From contig CM040088.1 in assembly GCA_022496805.1 (NCBI GenBank), positions 17,825,001-17,889,000 of the forward strand: a stretch of DNA of 64,000 bases, written 5' to 3'. This DNA is from Pohlia nutans. Taxonomy: Eukaryota > Streptophyta > Bryopsida > Bryales > Mniaceae. Shown piece after piece: positions 49,879-62,081 of this stretch (positions within the stretch are counted from its first letter, which is position 1; each line of letters starts with the position of its first letter). Under the pieces are notes generated by a model that worked only from the letters and a program-made list of their open reading frames with translations, was not told where the DNA came from and made no database searches. The translations under genes and the position numbers were made by a program.

Positions 49879-50320
49879 AGGGCCTCTTTATACTTAAAGG
49901 CCAAAGTCAAAGGTTGAATGTCCAAAAGCCTTGTGCAAGTCCCTCGCTTGAAGACCAAAGGCTGGCCTTTGGTAGCGATGGCCTTTGGAAGTAGTTAAAA
50001 GTGAGAAGAGATCATTAAACTATCCAAATCTTTTTTTGAATATTATTAACAGAATTACTAGCTTATTCATTAAAATCACCTCAAAACAAATTGTCAAGAC
50101 ATGAGTTTAAACTAGTTCTATTGAACTAATTAGATCACAATGATTCTAAATATGTAAAAATATTGGAATCCAAGCAATAAACAATGCAAAGTTAGTTCTT
50201 TTCAAAGTACATACTGCAGTACCATAGCTAGGTTGCCAAAGGATAATTCAAAAGATAAAAAAACGTAAAAAATTGAAAAATATTCTTAGCTAAGAAATAC
50301 TTTAAGTGTAAAGAGGCCCT
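49879..50320. mobile_element. MITE with AGGGCCTCTTTA ends, TA-flanked
   Basis: 442 bases with inverted ends AGGGCCTCTTTAYACTTAAA and a TA dinucleotide on both sides. The terminus resembles Tourist or Stowaway-like elements. The superfamily is not settled. Confidence 0.7.
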
Positions 50321-51677
50321 TAAGTATAAAGAGGGCAAAGAATATAGCTTAGAAATAGCAAAATATAGCTTTAAATAGTTTATTCTATTTTCTAAGCTAT
50401 TTTGGACCATTTTTAATCATTTTTTGCTCAAAAATGAAAATCAAGAAATTCATTTTTTGAAGAACAAACATTATTTTTCAAAAAATATTAAATATTCGTT
50501 CTTGGGGTGGCGACATAGCTATGGTACTACGTATTCAACAAAATACAGATTAGATGACAAAACTAACTATAGAACTTGATTTAAAACGATATGGCATTAA
50601 AAATTAAAACTAAAAAATTAAAAATTGACTACTTTTTACCATATATTTTCTCACAATTTCTCCAAAAATTTCGTCACGCCCACTTTTTTGATTTGGGATG
50701 GACTATAAGTCCGGGGGACTTCTCACCATAGCACCTTTGGTGCAATATAGGAAAAAAAATGTTTGCCACCTCATTTTATCCTTCCACCTTTCTTAGGTTG
50801 AAATTTTACAATATAAAGCCAATTTCCAACAACTTCTTGTTTTCAACCAATAACAACCTTCTAAATAATTTCATACTTGCGGCTTCTTGGCTTTGGCCTC
50901 TAAATATAAAGAGGCTCTACGAACAAATAATTTGTGGCCATCAAAATAATAAATTAGATGTATATGTTGGAGCATATAATAGAAGGTGGTGGTTGATCCC
51001 ACATTTAGAATGCAAATAGTGTCTCCATTTATAGCTTCTACTAGAGATGATTTTAGAGGATTTACATGGAATGCACATCAAACAAGCCTTTTCCATCAGT
51101 TTTAAAACTTTTTTCAAGCAAGGTCACACACTCAATTCACCACATATATCTAAAATGTTTAATATTCACCGATTCTATTGAAGAGAGCCTCTCTAAATAG
51201 CCCTTTTGCTCACCCAATTCTCTGGCTCTTGGCTATTGAGAGCGGCCTTTTCAAAGTCATCGGTGAACAACGAGGATTTTGGATATGTATGGTGGGGTAA
51301 AAGCATCTCCACCAACACTTTGGATATTGTATTCTCGAGTTAAGTTCATGAGGTCTCATATGAAATGAATTAATTTTATGATTATTTTTCATGCATTAAG
51401 TGAATTTATATATTTTTTCAAATTTCATTTCTTGTAATATCTAATATCTCCCTCTGACTTTTGATCCTAAGCTCTGTTTGTTACACTTCATCGAGCTTTT
51501 TATTGTTAAAAATTTAGAACATTGATGTAGTACAAGATGATTTCATTCTTCACATCCTTGAACTGCAATAATTGCCTTCTATTTAGTGCGTGAACCAATC
51601 ACAATCACTATACATCGGAAATCATTGTTGTTCATCTATCTAGGATACTGAGCCCTTCCTTGAATTAGCTATAGAGG
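50321..51677. other. AT-rich spacer
   Basis: No gene found. One GAGCATCTCC-type end fragment (AAGCATCTCCACCAACACTTT) lies near 51302. Confidence 0.45.
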
Positions 51678-51935
51678 GAGTACCAATGATTTTTATTTTT
51701 TTTCAATTTCCCAAGGTAGTCAGCTTTTTTCACGATAGTTTGGTGATACTTGGGTGATACTTGGGTGATACTTGGTGTTACCATGATGATGCTTGGGCAA
51801 TACCTAGGCAAAATTTGGCTACTCACCTAAATTTTTCCTAAGTATTTGGCTATTGTTCTTTTCATATTTTCAAAAAACCTTCATCAAAATTAGCCACGGT
51901 ATTTCAAGTGTAGCAATTGGGCTATTTTTAGAGGG
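51678..51935. repeat. Dispersed repeat, reverse partner of 34671-34915
   Basis: Contains three tandem copies of an 11-base unit (GATACTTGGGT) near 51745-51775. It aligns in opposite orientation with the copy at 34.7 kb. Confidence 0.7.
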
Positions 51936-52436
51936 ACTACAAAGGCATTTGACTATATCGGTAGCTCACTTCCTGTGGCTCTTTCACTTGCCCTACAAAA
52001 ACAACATTAAACATAAGGCGTGGGGTACGCTTGTTCTTAGAACATTGCCATCCGTCCTTCAAAATAAACTAGGATGACTTCAATTTTTGGATGAAATGCA
52101 AGCAATTACTATATGGACTTGACAAAATATTCTCTTTGTCCCAACAAGTAGCCAATTTTTGCGGCGGTTATGCAACCTCAGACAAATACTACTTTTTTTT
52201 CTAAAATTATTGAGTATGCTCTTACTGTACCCACGTAGCACACATGTACCAGATGTGACAAACAATTCAATTATTGTGATGCCACCTAGACTTTTATGTG
52301 GTTACAACCAATGCATATATAACACGTGGCAAAATAAATTTTGTCAAACTTTTGCTTGAATCTACTACCGTATCAAGGTACAATATGGTTCCTTTTAGAT
52401 TTTTGATAACTTTGAGCCATATTAGTGTTTATGCCA

Positions 52437-52987
52437 TTAACCCTTTGACTCGTACATGCATTCATATAATGGACGACAAATAGATTGTAACCGTTCTCTT
52501 AACTACATCATGTATAGTTTTCATCCATCCAAATTTCTCTTGGTTCCTGTGCTAGTTGACTATCATTTGTATAATATGGATCTTCAAAATAAGATATTGT
52601 GATTTTTTGAAAAAACAACACAATGGGTTTATGTCAAGCTTCATTCTTAGTTCAAAAAGTGAGACCTTATACACAACTTTCCAAAATAAGTAGAATCAAA
52701 TAATGGAAATCATACCATCTAGTAGTGCATGTTATTCCAAATTCATTACAACAATTTTTAATTTTTTTTTGTTAATTTGGGATTTTTTTTGAATTTCAAA
52801 AGAAAAGCTTGAAAATTTAATTACAAATTATTAATTAAAAATATATGATAAATTCAACTGTACAAATGTGATCTTCACATTGACATTTACAGCTTTGCTT
52901 TGTACATCAACTCCATTTTTGTTTTTCATGAAACATTTTATAACAAATCTTTGAAATGAGTGTTGGATCAGGACGTTAAAGGATTAA
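52437..52987. mobile_element. piggyBac-like element, family D, copy D2
   Basis: TTAACCCTTTGACTCG at the left and GGACGTTAAAGGATTAA at the right, 551 bases, with TTAA flanks on both sides. It is the complete reference copy for family D. Confidence 0.85.
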
Positions 52988-53156
52988 TACTGCCATCTGA
53001 AAATACCGCCAGCTGCACCCACTCCATTCAAGATTGGAGGTCTTCATTTCCAAGCCCCAGCTAGCGAGCTCACCTCTTTGAGTACACCTAAAATCGTCCA
53101 AATAAGCATTTGAGTTCCATGGTTCCCAGTAGCGGGATCAAAACATAACATTCTTA

Positions 53157-53474
53157 GAGCATCTCCACTAGCAATCTTGATAGCTCTTTGGCTGAGAAAA
53201 AATGGACGAGAATGGATTGGTGAACAATTTACAGTATTTGGACTGTGACACTGGATAATCTACTAAAAACCAGGGCCCTCAAAACCACTCAAGCTAGTGT
53301 ATCTTCTCTTTTTAATTACACTTCGTGATTGCACAATCCATGCGTGGTGACTTATGAGTGGCTTACATGCTGTTTTCAGAGTGCAATTCAAAGTTGTTAG
53401 TGGGGAACCGTATGGTGAGGTCTCAAATTTGGATGACCTTTAGAGTACAATTCAGAGTTGCTGGTGGAGATGCT
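53157..53474. mobile_element. MITE with GAGCATCTCCAC ends, copy 2
   Basis: 318 bases, ends GAGCATCTCCACTAGC and GCTGGTGGAGATGCT. Its right half recurs at 63543-63697. Confidence 0.7.
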
Positions 53475-53820
53475 ATGATAAAGTATTTTTTAAGCAATCT
53501 TTTTACACACCGTGCTCAATAATGATAAGAGCCTCATTTATTTATTTGATCTAAGCCCCTTTTATTCTTGCTTCTGTCTAGTATAACAACATCTCCACCA
53601 TCAACTCATGATTGCACTTTGATGTCATCCAAAAATTACGAGGCATAACATGTAGTTCCCCATCAACATCACTCAATTAGACTTTGAAAATATTCATTAG
53701 GTGAGGAATAGGGCCTTTAGAATGCTCCTACACTTTGATTTGATGAAATCATATCTAATGCAAAAATTAATAAAGAAAGGAAAACCTTAAAAATCCAATA
53801 TGATGTGTCCACTTTAGATT

Positions 53821-53823
<3 letters not shown>

Positions 53824-53866
<43 letters not shown>
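53824..53866. repeat. (TA)n microsatellite
   Basis: About 42 bases of alternating TA. Confidence 0.95.
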
Positions 53867-53868
<2 letters not shown>

Positions 53869-54071
53869 GGTTTATATAGTAAGTACTATGATGATGATGT
53901 AAAGTGAAAACACTTATTTTTGCCAAGATAAGTGTTTAAACATACATGGAGGGATAAACTCTTGGAAAGCCTATTTCCTCACAAAGGACATTGAAAGTTA
54001 GAAATTTAGATCTTATTTTCCATGAATCGTACAAAGATGTTCGTTTTTGAGACCTAGTGTAGGTAATTATT

Positions 54072-54325
54072 AAGGCCATATTTGTTATATTGAGACTTTT
54101 TGCAGATTTTGAGATAGAATGCTAGTTATTCAAAAATTCATTTAAAAAATAGTAATTGAAACCAAAAAAATAATAATGCTCAAATAGTGATTCTATAATG
54201 AAATTCTAAAAGTTGGTGTTGTTACCTAATTATTAAAAATACTAGTAAAAAGATAAAATGATTTATCTTTGAGTTGAGAATAAAAATGAGACTGCGAAAA
54301 GTCTCAATATAACGAATATGGCCTT
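54072..54325. mobile_element. MITE with AAGGCCATATT ends
   Basis: 254 bases with 34-base inverted ends matching at about 32 positions, starting AAGGCCATATTYGTTATATT. Noncoding. It resembles Tourist- or hAT-type MITE ends. The target duplication is unclear. Confidence 0.85.
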
Positions 54326-54754
54326 TATTTTGATATTCAATATATTGAATTCGAAATTATCATGTAATATTGAATCCGTAGTTTTTACATACTAGAACAA
54401 GAGTTCATCTTTCAATAACGGCAATTGTCCTCATAGTAACGGTAAATGTAAACCATTTAGCATATAATTATCATCAACAAGACAACAACCTATAATTACT
54501 GTTCAGCATGTTGGTCACGTGTATAACAAGCGAGTTTTTTTGGGAATTTCAGCTCCTATTTTCGGCTATTTGATGCATACTATGGGTTTTTCTTTTTTGG
54601 CTTTTTTATAGCTAGTTTGCTACAAAAATCCACTATAAGAATCACCATGTGGGAACATAATGAGAAAAATGCCACCTCATGTGGTTACCAAGGCAAGGAT
54701 TGCACTAGTTGCAAGCCAGGTTGGGTCTTTGTGTGTGACATGCACTTAATGAAA

Positions 54755-55577
54755 AGGCCAAGATGTTGGATGAAAAAGACAGGATGTATAAAGGGTTTCG
54801 CAAAAGGCCAATATATTGGATGAAAAGATAGGATGTATGAAAAAACAAAGATCCGTCACGAGGTTTTTCAAATAAAAATATAAAAAATTAGGGATCAAAA
54901 AGCCACCTCATTCACTTGCATGCGAGCTTTGTAGCCTAAAGTTAGATGACCTAAAAACCAAAAAAGAAACCCTGATGTGTACCCTTTGCTAAGACTCAGA
55001 TGAATGTCATTGAACCACCTCTAACAAATTACCTAATGCCTACAAAATCTAGGTATGATAGTAATTCTAGAATGTAAATCTAGGTAGACCACAAATAGCT
55101 TATCATTTGGGTCAACATACAATAATGGCTCTATGATGTGCCCAAATGTACGTTCTAAAATGATTGCATGGTTTAAATTTTATCGGCAGTAGGTACAGTC
55201 TTGGTTTTTGGAGCTCCTACCTTATTGTACACTTTTGCTAGAAATGTTGTCAAGGCTCTTTGCAATGGGTCAACATGTTATTTGTGTGCAGTAAGCAATT
55301 TAGCTCCTATTTTCCATTGAACGATGCAGACTCTTTGCTATAGCTGAAGAAGACTAGAGTGAATGCCAATGAACCACCGTGGAGAAATTTCCCGTCACTA
55401 TACGCACTCTTTACAGATGTTGTCAATGCCTTTTGCAATTAGTCAACATGTTAGTTGAACATTGGTGGTTAGTCCTTCGGAGTCTAATTTAGAGATGTTG
55501 GTGGTTAGTCTTGAACAGAGTCTTAATTAACGTGATGTTGGTGGTTAGTCTTTCAGAGTCTAGTTAGGTGATGTTGG
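54755..55577. repeat. Tandem duplications and a truncated MITE
   Basis: About 50 bases are imperfectly duplicated at 54755-54842 (GGATGAAAAGATAGGATGTAT-type unit). A 5'-truncated copy of the TAAGGTAGGAGCACC MITE lies at 55033-55224. A unit of about 40 bases (GATGTTGGTGGTTAGTCTTT) is repeated roughly three times at 55461-55577. Confidence 0.7.
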
Positions 55578-55902
55578 TGAGGAACTACTACCTACGCCCT
55601 TTGGATGACTTCGGAGTGCAAAATTTTCAGAGTTGCTGGGGGAGAATGATGCTCTTATTCCTACTGCAGTTAAAACTCTTTGCTGTGGATGGGGAAGACT
55701 CAAGTGATGCTAGATGGACAGGCTTGTGACGGCTTGCATGCATCACATTACTCTTCCAATACATTCTCATTAATTCACAGTAGACAAAGGCAGGAATTAG
55801 GTCCCAGTCAGACCGACGAAGCCAGCAGTGTGTGGGGACTGGACCCAGTCAGATGTTTTTCAATTCGTTACGCGGTTGGTGAGCCCGAGTCAGGACAGTA
55901 CT

Positions 55903-56527
55903 GTACAGTAAGGTAGGAATTGCTTACGAATTTTTCAATCACTTTTCACTAGAAAGTTCAACAATCTTTAGGAAGCTCTAGCATGCTCAAAAATGAACCG
56001 ATTTTGAAACCGCAAATTGCATTGGAATCGCAATGAAGCGTGCTTCAACTTCATGATAAGTGAAAAAAGAATAATTTAAAGTCATACAAAAATTTAGATT
56101 TCTTTTATACACTATCTATCATTTTATAGTGAACCTTTGGGAGATAGTCAAAGATTTTTTGCATTTAAGTACAGAATAAGTAAGAAACCGTACAAGTAGT
56201 TCAAGCGGTGTGGGATCAAGTATCTCTAAAGCAATTGTGAAGGTTCATTTCTAATATGTACCATTAAATACAAGTTGTAATTTTCACAAATGGTGGCAGC
56301 ACTAAATGGTAGGTAGCATATAGAAAACATCATAACAATTGTATGATTTTCAATTACATATGTGTATTTGTATTGGTGATAAAGTAGACTTTAGTGTGAT
56401 TCCAATGCAATTTGAAATTCCAAAATCCATTCATTTTTGAGCAAGTTCTTGCATTCCAAAGTTTGGCAGTTTTTTCAACACACTGCCTGTCAACTAAAAT
56501 TCGTAAGCAATTCCTACCTGACTGTAC
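55903..56527. mobile_element. 625-base foldback element with GTACAGT ends
   Basis: The inverted ends share GTACAGTMAGGTAGGAATTG and continue through ACGAATTTT. A second inverted block (GCTCAAAAATGAA, CAAATTGCATTGGAATC) extends the arms to about 140 bases. Noncoding. It lies about 800 bases upstream of the P450 gene. Confidence 0.8.
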
Positions 56528-57141
56528 AATAGCTGGTGCTACACACTAGCCCCTGTAGCTTAACTAATGAGCTGGGCTAATGCAGTACTTAAACTCATAG
56601 CGACATAACATCAAATGAGAATGTGTGTGACCTCACTAGCATTGTGCAAGACAACGTGTCTATCTGTTGTCCACAATGTTTACCTCACCTAATACTATGT
56701 CGCACCTCAACGACTTTGGAGATATATAGATACGAAAGCCCTGATGATTACTAGTGATACAGTGACCACCCTGTCCATGGCCAACACTCACATTATTGTC
56801 AACAACTAGCTAGTGAACTTAATTTGAACCTCGTGGCCTTTCCACCCTTATCCCTTCTGTCTTTCCCATCCCTCCGTTTTCCTTCCCATCCTTCCCCTTT
56901 CGCTTGGGAAACGTTCGCCTTCCCTATTTATTTTATAGAATTTAATATATGCACAAACATATATTAAAACCACACACAAGTCATGAATGTGAAAAGACGC
57001 AAGTTTGAGCTAGTACATAAGTGAACACCCATTGATGGATGGCACAGATAGAAATCATTTCTGACAACAGTATTCCGAAGCTCCAGTATTGAATCGACAA
57101 GTTTTCAGTTTCTGGCTGTGTGAACTCATGTCCACGTACAA

Positions 57142-57239
57142 CGGCTAGACTGTCAAGCAGAAACCAGGCACTCGCCAGAGTTTGTTTCGTCGGCTAGACT
57201 GTCAAGCAGAAACCACTCTGGCTTGTAGTTTGTTTCGTC
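57142..57239 (+). promoter_or_regulatory. 49-base tandem duplication upstream of the P450 gene
   Basis: Two adjacent imperfect copies (57142-57190 and 57191-57239) starting CGGCTAGACTGTCAAGCAGA and ending GTTTGTTTCGT. They lie 75-170 bases before the ATG, so in the leader or proximal promoter. The region 56528-57141 shows no other clear element. Confidence 0.8.
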
Positions 57240-57313
57240 ATGTTGACAAGATAGTGTAGTGAGCGTTCGCTGGATCGAAGTAGCTAGCTACGGAGATATT
57301 AAAGCAGAGAGTC

Positions 57314-60106
57314 ATGGATTGGGTGCAGGACGAGCGGTTGCTGGTGACGGTGTGCGGTTTGGTGGCCGCATTGCTCCTGTTTTTGCAGCAGTATAATGTG
57401 AGAAGAAGGAGAATGAAGCTGCCACCGGGGCCGCCGGGGTGGCCGATCGTAGGCAACTTGCTGCAGATGGGGTCCAACCCGGGGCGCGCGATGGCGGCGT
57501 TGCACAAGAAATACGGCCACATTCTGTACCTGCGGCTAGGCAGCATTCCTACAGTGGTGGTGGACAGCCCGGAGCTTGTTGCAGAGATCATGAAGGTGCA
57601 GGACAACGTATTCTCCTCGCGCCCCCGTATGACGTTCACGCACCTCGTGGCGTACGACGGCCACGACTTCGCCATGGCGCCCTACGGCCCGCACTGGCGC
57701 TACATGCGGCGCATTTGCGTGCACGAGCTCCTGACGCCCAAGCGCCTGGAGAGCACGGCGCGCGAGCGCAGCGAGGAGATCCGTTACATGGTCGCGGCGG
57801 TGGCGGCCAAAGCGCGCACAGGGGAGGACGTGGACTTGCGGGAGCTCCTGGCTGGGGTGTCCATGACTGTTATGTGTAGAATGATTCTGGGGCGGCGCGA
57901 ATTCTCGCCCACCTGCACTGTGGGCGAGAAGAAGCAGGATTTCAACCACCTCATCCACGAAATCTTTCGCCTCATGGGCGCCCTCAACCTCCGTGACTTC
58001 GTTCCCTGGCTCGGCTGGCTCGACTTGCAGGGCTTCGAGCGCGACATGCGCAAGGTCAGTCTCTCAACCATTTGCAAACCAGTCCAGTGGTAGCTCTAAT
58101 CATAATCAATACCAGTCGGTGGCGAAGCAAACTTCAAAATGTGACATGGTACATGGGTTTTTCGTTGTGGTAATTTCAGTTTATACAGACTAAGTCTACG
58201 AGGTACTAATATTGACAATGAGCTCGTACTATTATGTAATACCAGTCTATATACCAGACTTTCTTCGATAATACACTGGTATGATCGGTCTCAGCTTTTC
58301 ATTATGGACACGGTCTCTCAACCTTTTGCAAACCAGCCCAGTGGTACTTGACCCCTAAGCGTCCACTGTGTATTTCCGGTATTTTCTGAAAATTGGAAAC
58401 CCTGCTGGAAACCATCTATTTGAGTGAAAATGACTTCAGTTTGACACAATCGACACTGTTGATCTTGTAGTAGAGAATAACAGCTTTAAAATGATGTATT
58501 CTAACCAGAAAACCAAGGTAGACTGAGAAAACGCCACAGTTGCAAAGTTCAGTGACATCTGCAGATGGCCATATTGGGCGTTTTAGACGCTTAGGGGTTA
58601 ATTGTAATCAATACCAGTCGACCGGTGGCGAAGCAAATTTCAAAATATGTCATTGTACATGGGTTTCTTATTGTGGTAATTTCATTATATACAGACTAAT
58701 ACGAGGTAGTGGTATTGATCAAGTAATTCATTCCATCAGCTCGTACTGTTATGTAATACCAGTACGTGGCAGTCTATATACCAGACTTTCTTCGATACAC
58801 ACTGGTATGATCGGCTATGGTGGGTTTCTCATTGTGGTAATTCATTATATACAGACTAATACGAGGTAGTGATATCTGTTATCCCATCAGCTCGTACTGT
58901 TATGTATTACCAGTGGCAGTCTATATGTATACCAGACTATTCACTGGTATGATCGATTGGCTATGGTGGCTAGACTGACGATGGCATTGCGAGTGTGTGA
59001 CTACAGCTACGGCACGGGCTCGATGAGGCGCTGGATTCCATTATTCAAGAGCATAAAGATCTGGCGTCGGGGAAGCTGCCCGGCGGAAACCCCAATGACT
59101 TCATCAGCGCGCTCCTGGAGCTCCCCGGCGAGGATGGGGCGTCGCACATCGATGAGAAATCCATCAAGGCCATCACTATTGTAAGTGTCTCAAATCTCAA
59201 CCACATACAGTGCGAAACAACCGCACCCGAAAAAAACACAATAATTCATCAAAATGAAACTTCAGTCTCCAAAACCAACACAAGCGTAACAAGTGGGAGT
59301 TTAAGCATTATGATTTTGTGTCAATAGTAGCTTCCCTATGATTTCAAATCTGTAAAATATTGTTCCATATGATTGTGAGCGTCGGAAAATTATAAAACGA
59401 CTTGGGTTGGATTCATCTTCGAATCGCTTATGATCTTGACATTCAGAAGAATGCGATGTGCTGATGATTGCAGGACATGATGGCGGCGGGGACGGACACA
59501 TCGGCCGTGACGAACGAGTGGGCAATGGCAGAGATTCTTCGCAACCCGGAGATTCAGCGCAAGCTGCAAAGCGAGCTGGACGCCGTGGTGGGGCGCGACC
59601 GCAACGTGGTGGAATCCGACCTGCCGAACCTGCCGTACCTGATGTGCATCATCAAGGAGACGTTCCGGCTACACCCGGCGGCGGCCTTCAGCATCCCGAG
59701 GGAGTCCATGTGCGACACCACAGTGAACGGCTTCTTCGTCCCCAAGGGCACGCGCGTGCTCATCCACATCTCCTCGCTCGGCCGCACCGCGGGCGCGTGG
59801 ACGGACCCCCTCACGTTTCGCCCTGAGCGATGGTGCAACGAGAATCTCACGGCCATCAACGACCCCCTCATCCGAATCATGCCGTTCGGGTATGGCAGGC
59901 GACAATGCCCCGGCTACAACCTCGGCACCACCATGGTGCTCTCCATCCTGGCGCGCCTGTTCCACGGCTTCGACTGGGCGCTGCCGCCGGGCGTCACCGC
60001 GGACACGCTCGACATGGAGGAGGTCTACGGTTTCACGATTCCGTTGCGCACTCGTCTCCGCGCCGTCGCCACGCCACGCCTCGCCCCGCACTTGTATGCC
60101 CAATAG
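57314..60106 (+). CDS. CYP703: Cytochrome P450, A-type, CYP703-like
   Basis: Microsomal haem monooxygenase. Three exons, 57314-58054, 59007-59180 and 59474-60106, all phase 0 with GT-AG borders, giving 515 residues. Seen in order: an N-terminal membrane anchor (about 9-24), a basic stretch and proline hinge (PPGPPGWPIVGN), the WRYMRRIC helix-C motif, the I-helix AGTDTS (310-315), KETFR (366-370), PERW (422-425) and the haem loop FGYGRRQCPG with C450. Segments such as TDTSAVTNEWAMAE, GPHWRYMRRIC, KRLES and EVYGFTIP match my memory of CYP703. CYP703 enzymes hydroxylate mid-chain fatty acids (lauric acid in Arabidopsis) for sporopollenin of pollen and spore walls. Intron 1 holds a piggyBac-like MITE and local duplications. 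P450 identity is certain. The family call is probable, and another CYP71-clan family is the alternative. Confidence 0.9.
58107..58965. repeat. Imperfect tandem duplications in P450 intron 1
   Basis: Segments at about 58107-58290, 58611-58818 and 58818-58965 share CAGACTAATACGAGGTA, GCTCGTACTRTTATGTAATA and CACTGGTATGATCG-type blocks. The duplication made two copies of the target region, one of which received MITE A4. Confidence 0.8.
58348..58601. mobile_element. piggyBac-like MITE, family A, copy A4
   Basis: Left end TTGACCCCTAAGCGTCC, right end GACGCTTAGGGGTTAA, reverse orientation relative to A1, 254 bases, in P450 intron 1. The left TTAA has changed to TTGA. Confidence 0.9.
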
Positions 60107-60256
60107 TTGGGCTATCAACACAGTCACCGCTACCATCAAATACTCCTCCATCTATTATCCAATTCAGGAAGGGTATGTCTCACTCGACTGTTCCAGTCTG
60201 GAATTTGTTCCGGGCTCATTGGCACAGGTCCCATTAGTTACTTGATAGTGGATCTC

Positions 60257-60323
60257 AGTAGGGAGTGTCAAAGTTTGAGAACCATTCCTTCAGGAGGAAT
60301 CTCGAACTTTGACACTTCCTACT
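60257..60323 (+). other. 67-base hairpin downstream of the P450 stop
   Basis: Arms of about 30 bases (AGTAGGGAGTGTCAAAGTTT and its near complement) with a loop near AGG at 60290. It begins 151 bases after the stop codon, so it may lie in the 3' UTR. It could be a tiny foldback element or a structured RNA signal. Confidence 0.7.
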
Positions 60324-62081
60324 CACGTTTTACGAGGCGGAGCAACTCTATCTCTTCTGAGTGATACCGTATGTTACTAGCAGCTCAGGTACCTACTGTT
60401 TACTTATTTTTAGTGCCATGTGTGTTGATTTAGAGGTTTCATTCAATCACAACCTGACACGGTTTGAAGAAAAATGATGGTTTTCTAATTGTTGGAGCTG
60501 CTAGTAATGTACGGTACATATATCAATTATTCAAAGCTGCAGTGTCAGTGGGATCGATGCTGCAGCTGCGCTCTTCCTATCATGAGGAGAAGGTCTTCAT
60601 GATGCGAAGTGCTATAGCTAATTATTCATGCTTCAAATTATACTGGTAGTTACGTTTGCAGAGACTGAGGATTGATTACATAGCATCTTTTAATTTCACA
60701 AGGTGGATACAATTATAATGCAGCTAGCTAGCTTGGTGTAAATGATCAGGTCCTTATTACCGGCCTGTCAATAAAGCTTTGCAATTGAATCTACGGCATG
60801 GATGCTTCCGGGTTCAATTTGCAATAGTTTTTTTTATCAGCTTTCAAATCAGCTTCTCTATCTCATATTCTTGCCCTCTAGCTTGGCTTTCCTGGTAGAC
60901 AGCGTCGATCGACATGAATTAAGGTATTTCACTTACAACAGACGCTTCTTTGAGATCTAGTACTGAAGAGGATTTGAGAAATATTATATGAAGGTGTTAG
61001 CAAATGGAATGAAGAGTGAGTGTGATCGTTTTGAGAACTTTCAACGATCTTATGAATTTTGAAGTTGAGGTCATAGGAGAATCTACAATTGACACTAAAA
61101 TATTCTTAATTGGACATCTAAAGGTCACAGGAGAATCTACTATTGACACTAGATTATCCTCAATGAGACATCATTCCAAAGGTCGGACGAGAATGTACTA
61201 GACTACTCTAGACCTTTAAAGACATACTAAGCCCCTCCATAACTTTTTTTGGGCAAAATCTTGTTCATAACTTCTACTTCGGTGAAGCAAATGGGGTTTT
61301 TAAAATGCCCAAACAAACACATTTAAGGCATCTATACTTCTTTAGAATAGAACCAAAGTAAACTAAAAAGAGAATCATGCTTAAAATGGAGTTTGAAAGA
61401 GTGTTTGGGTGTGGGAATTGAGAAAATCATGTTAATTGGATATTCAAAGGTCATGAGAGAACCTACTATTGACACAAAAATTAATTGTTAAGTACGAAAT
61501 GCTGAAACTCCAATTGGTTATCTCAAAACCTTCTTTAAATTCCATTCGTTAATTTTGAATTTTTATTTTTTTTGAAAATAAGAACTATTGATGTTTGGAA
61601 TTCGATCATCTCCCTCAAACGCTGCATGTTGCTGAAGGACGAGGATAGATTACTCGACTGCTTAAAACTTCTCATTGCAATGACACCTTCTCATTTGCAA
61701 TCAGATAATCCAAAAGTCTGCATTGATGGCCGCACTCTGTCATGAACCGGCCCACCACTCATCTTCGTGACACTGCCACACAAGCTCTCACATTAATGGA
61801 TTTTGTCATCAATTGTCCACCACTGTAGTGATGGCAATTAATGTAAGTGGAATAATCTGATTGCTACTGTCAGAGTAGTAGCTGGATGAAACGCCCAAAT
61901 TTCCATAACATTATCAATCTGCCCACCAGACTGTAGTACTGTTTTAGAGCATTTCCACCAGCAACTCTGAATTGTACTCTCAGTGTCATTCAAAAATTAC
62001 AGGGCATACCATGTAGTTTCCCACCAACATACTCAAGTAGACTGTGAAATACTGAAATTAGTAAGAAGAGCCACTCACATG
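60324..62081. other. Spacer 3' of the P450 gene
   Basis: A possible AATAAA polyadenylation signal lies at 60769-60774. A unit of about 60 bases containing GAATCTACTATTGACACTA is repeated at 61075 and 61130, with a third worn copy near 61450. A partial GAGCATTTCCACC element starts at 61947. No gene seen. Confidence 0.5.

Noticed and set aside
57439..60245. Other-frame ORFs overlapping the P450 exons (up to 160 codons)
   Set aside because: Overlap confirmed P450 exons and arise from GC-rich third positions.
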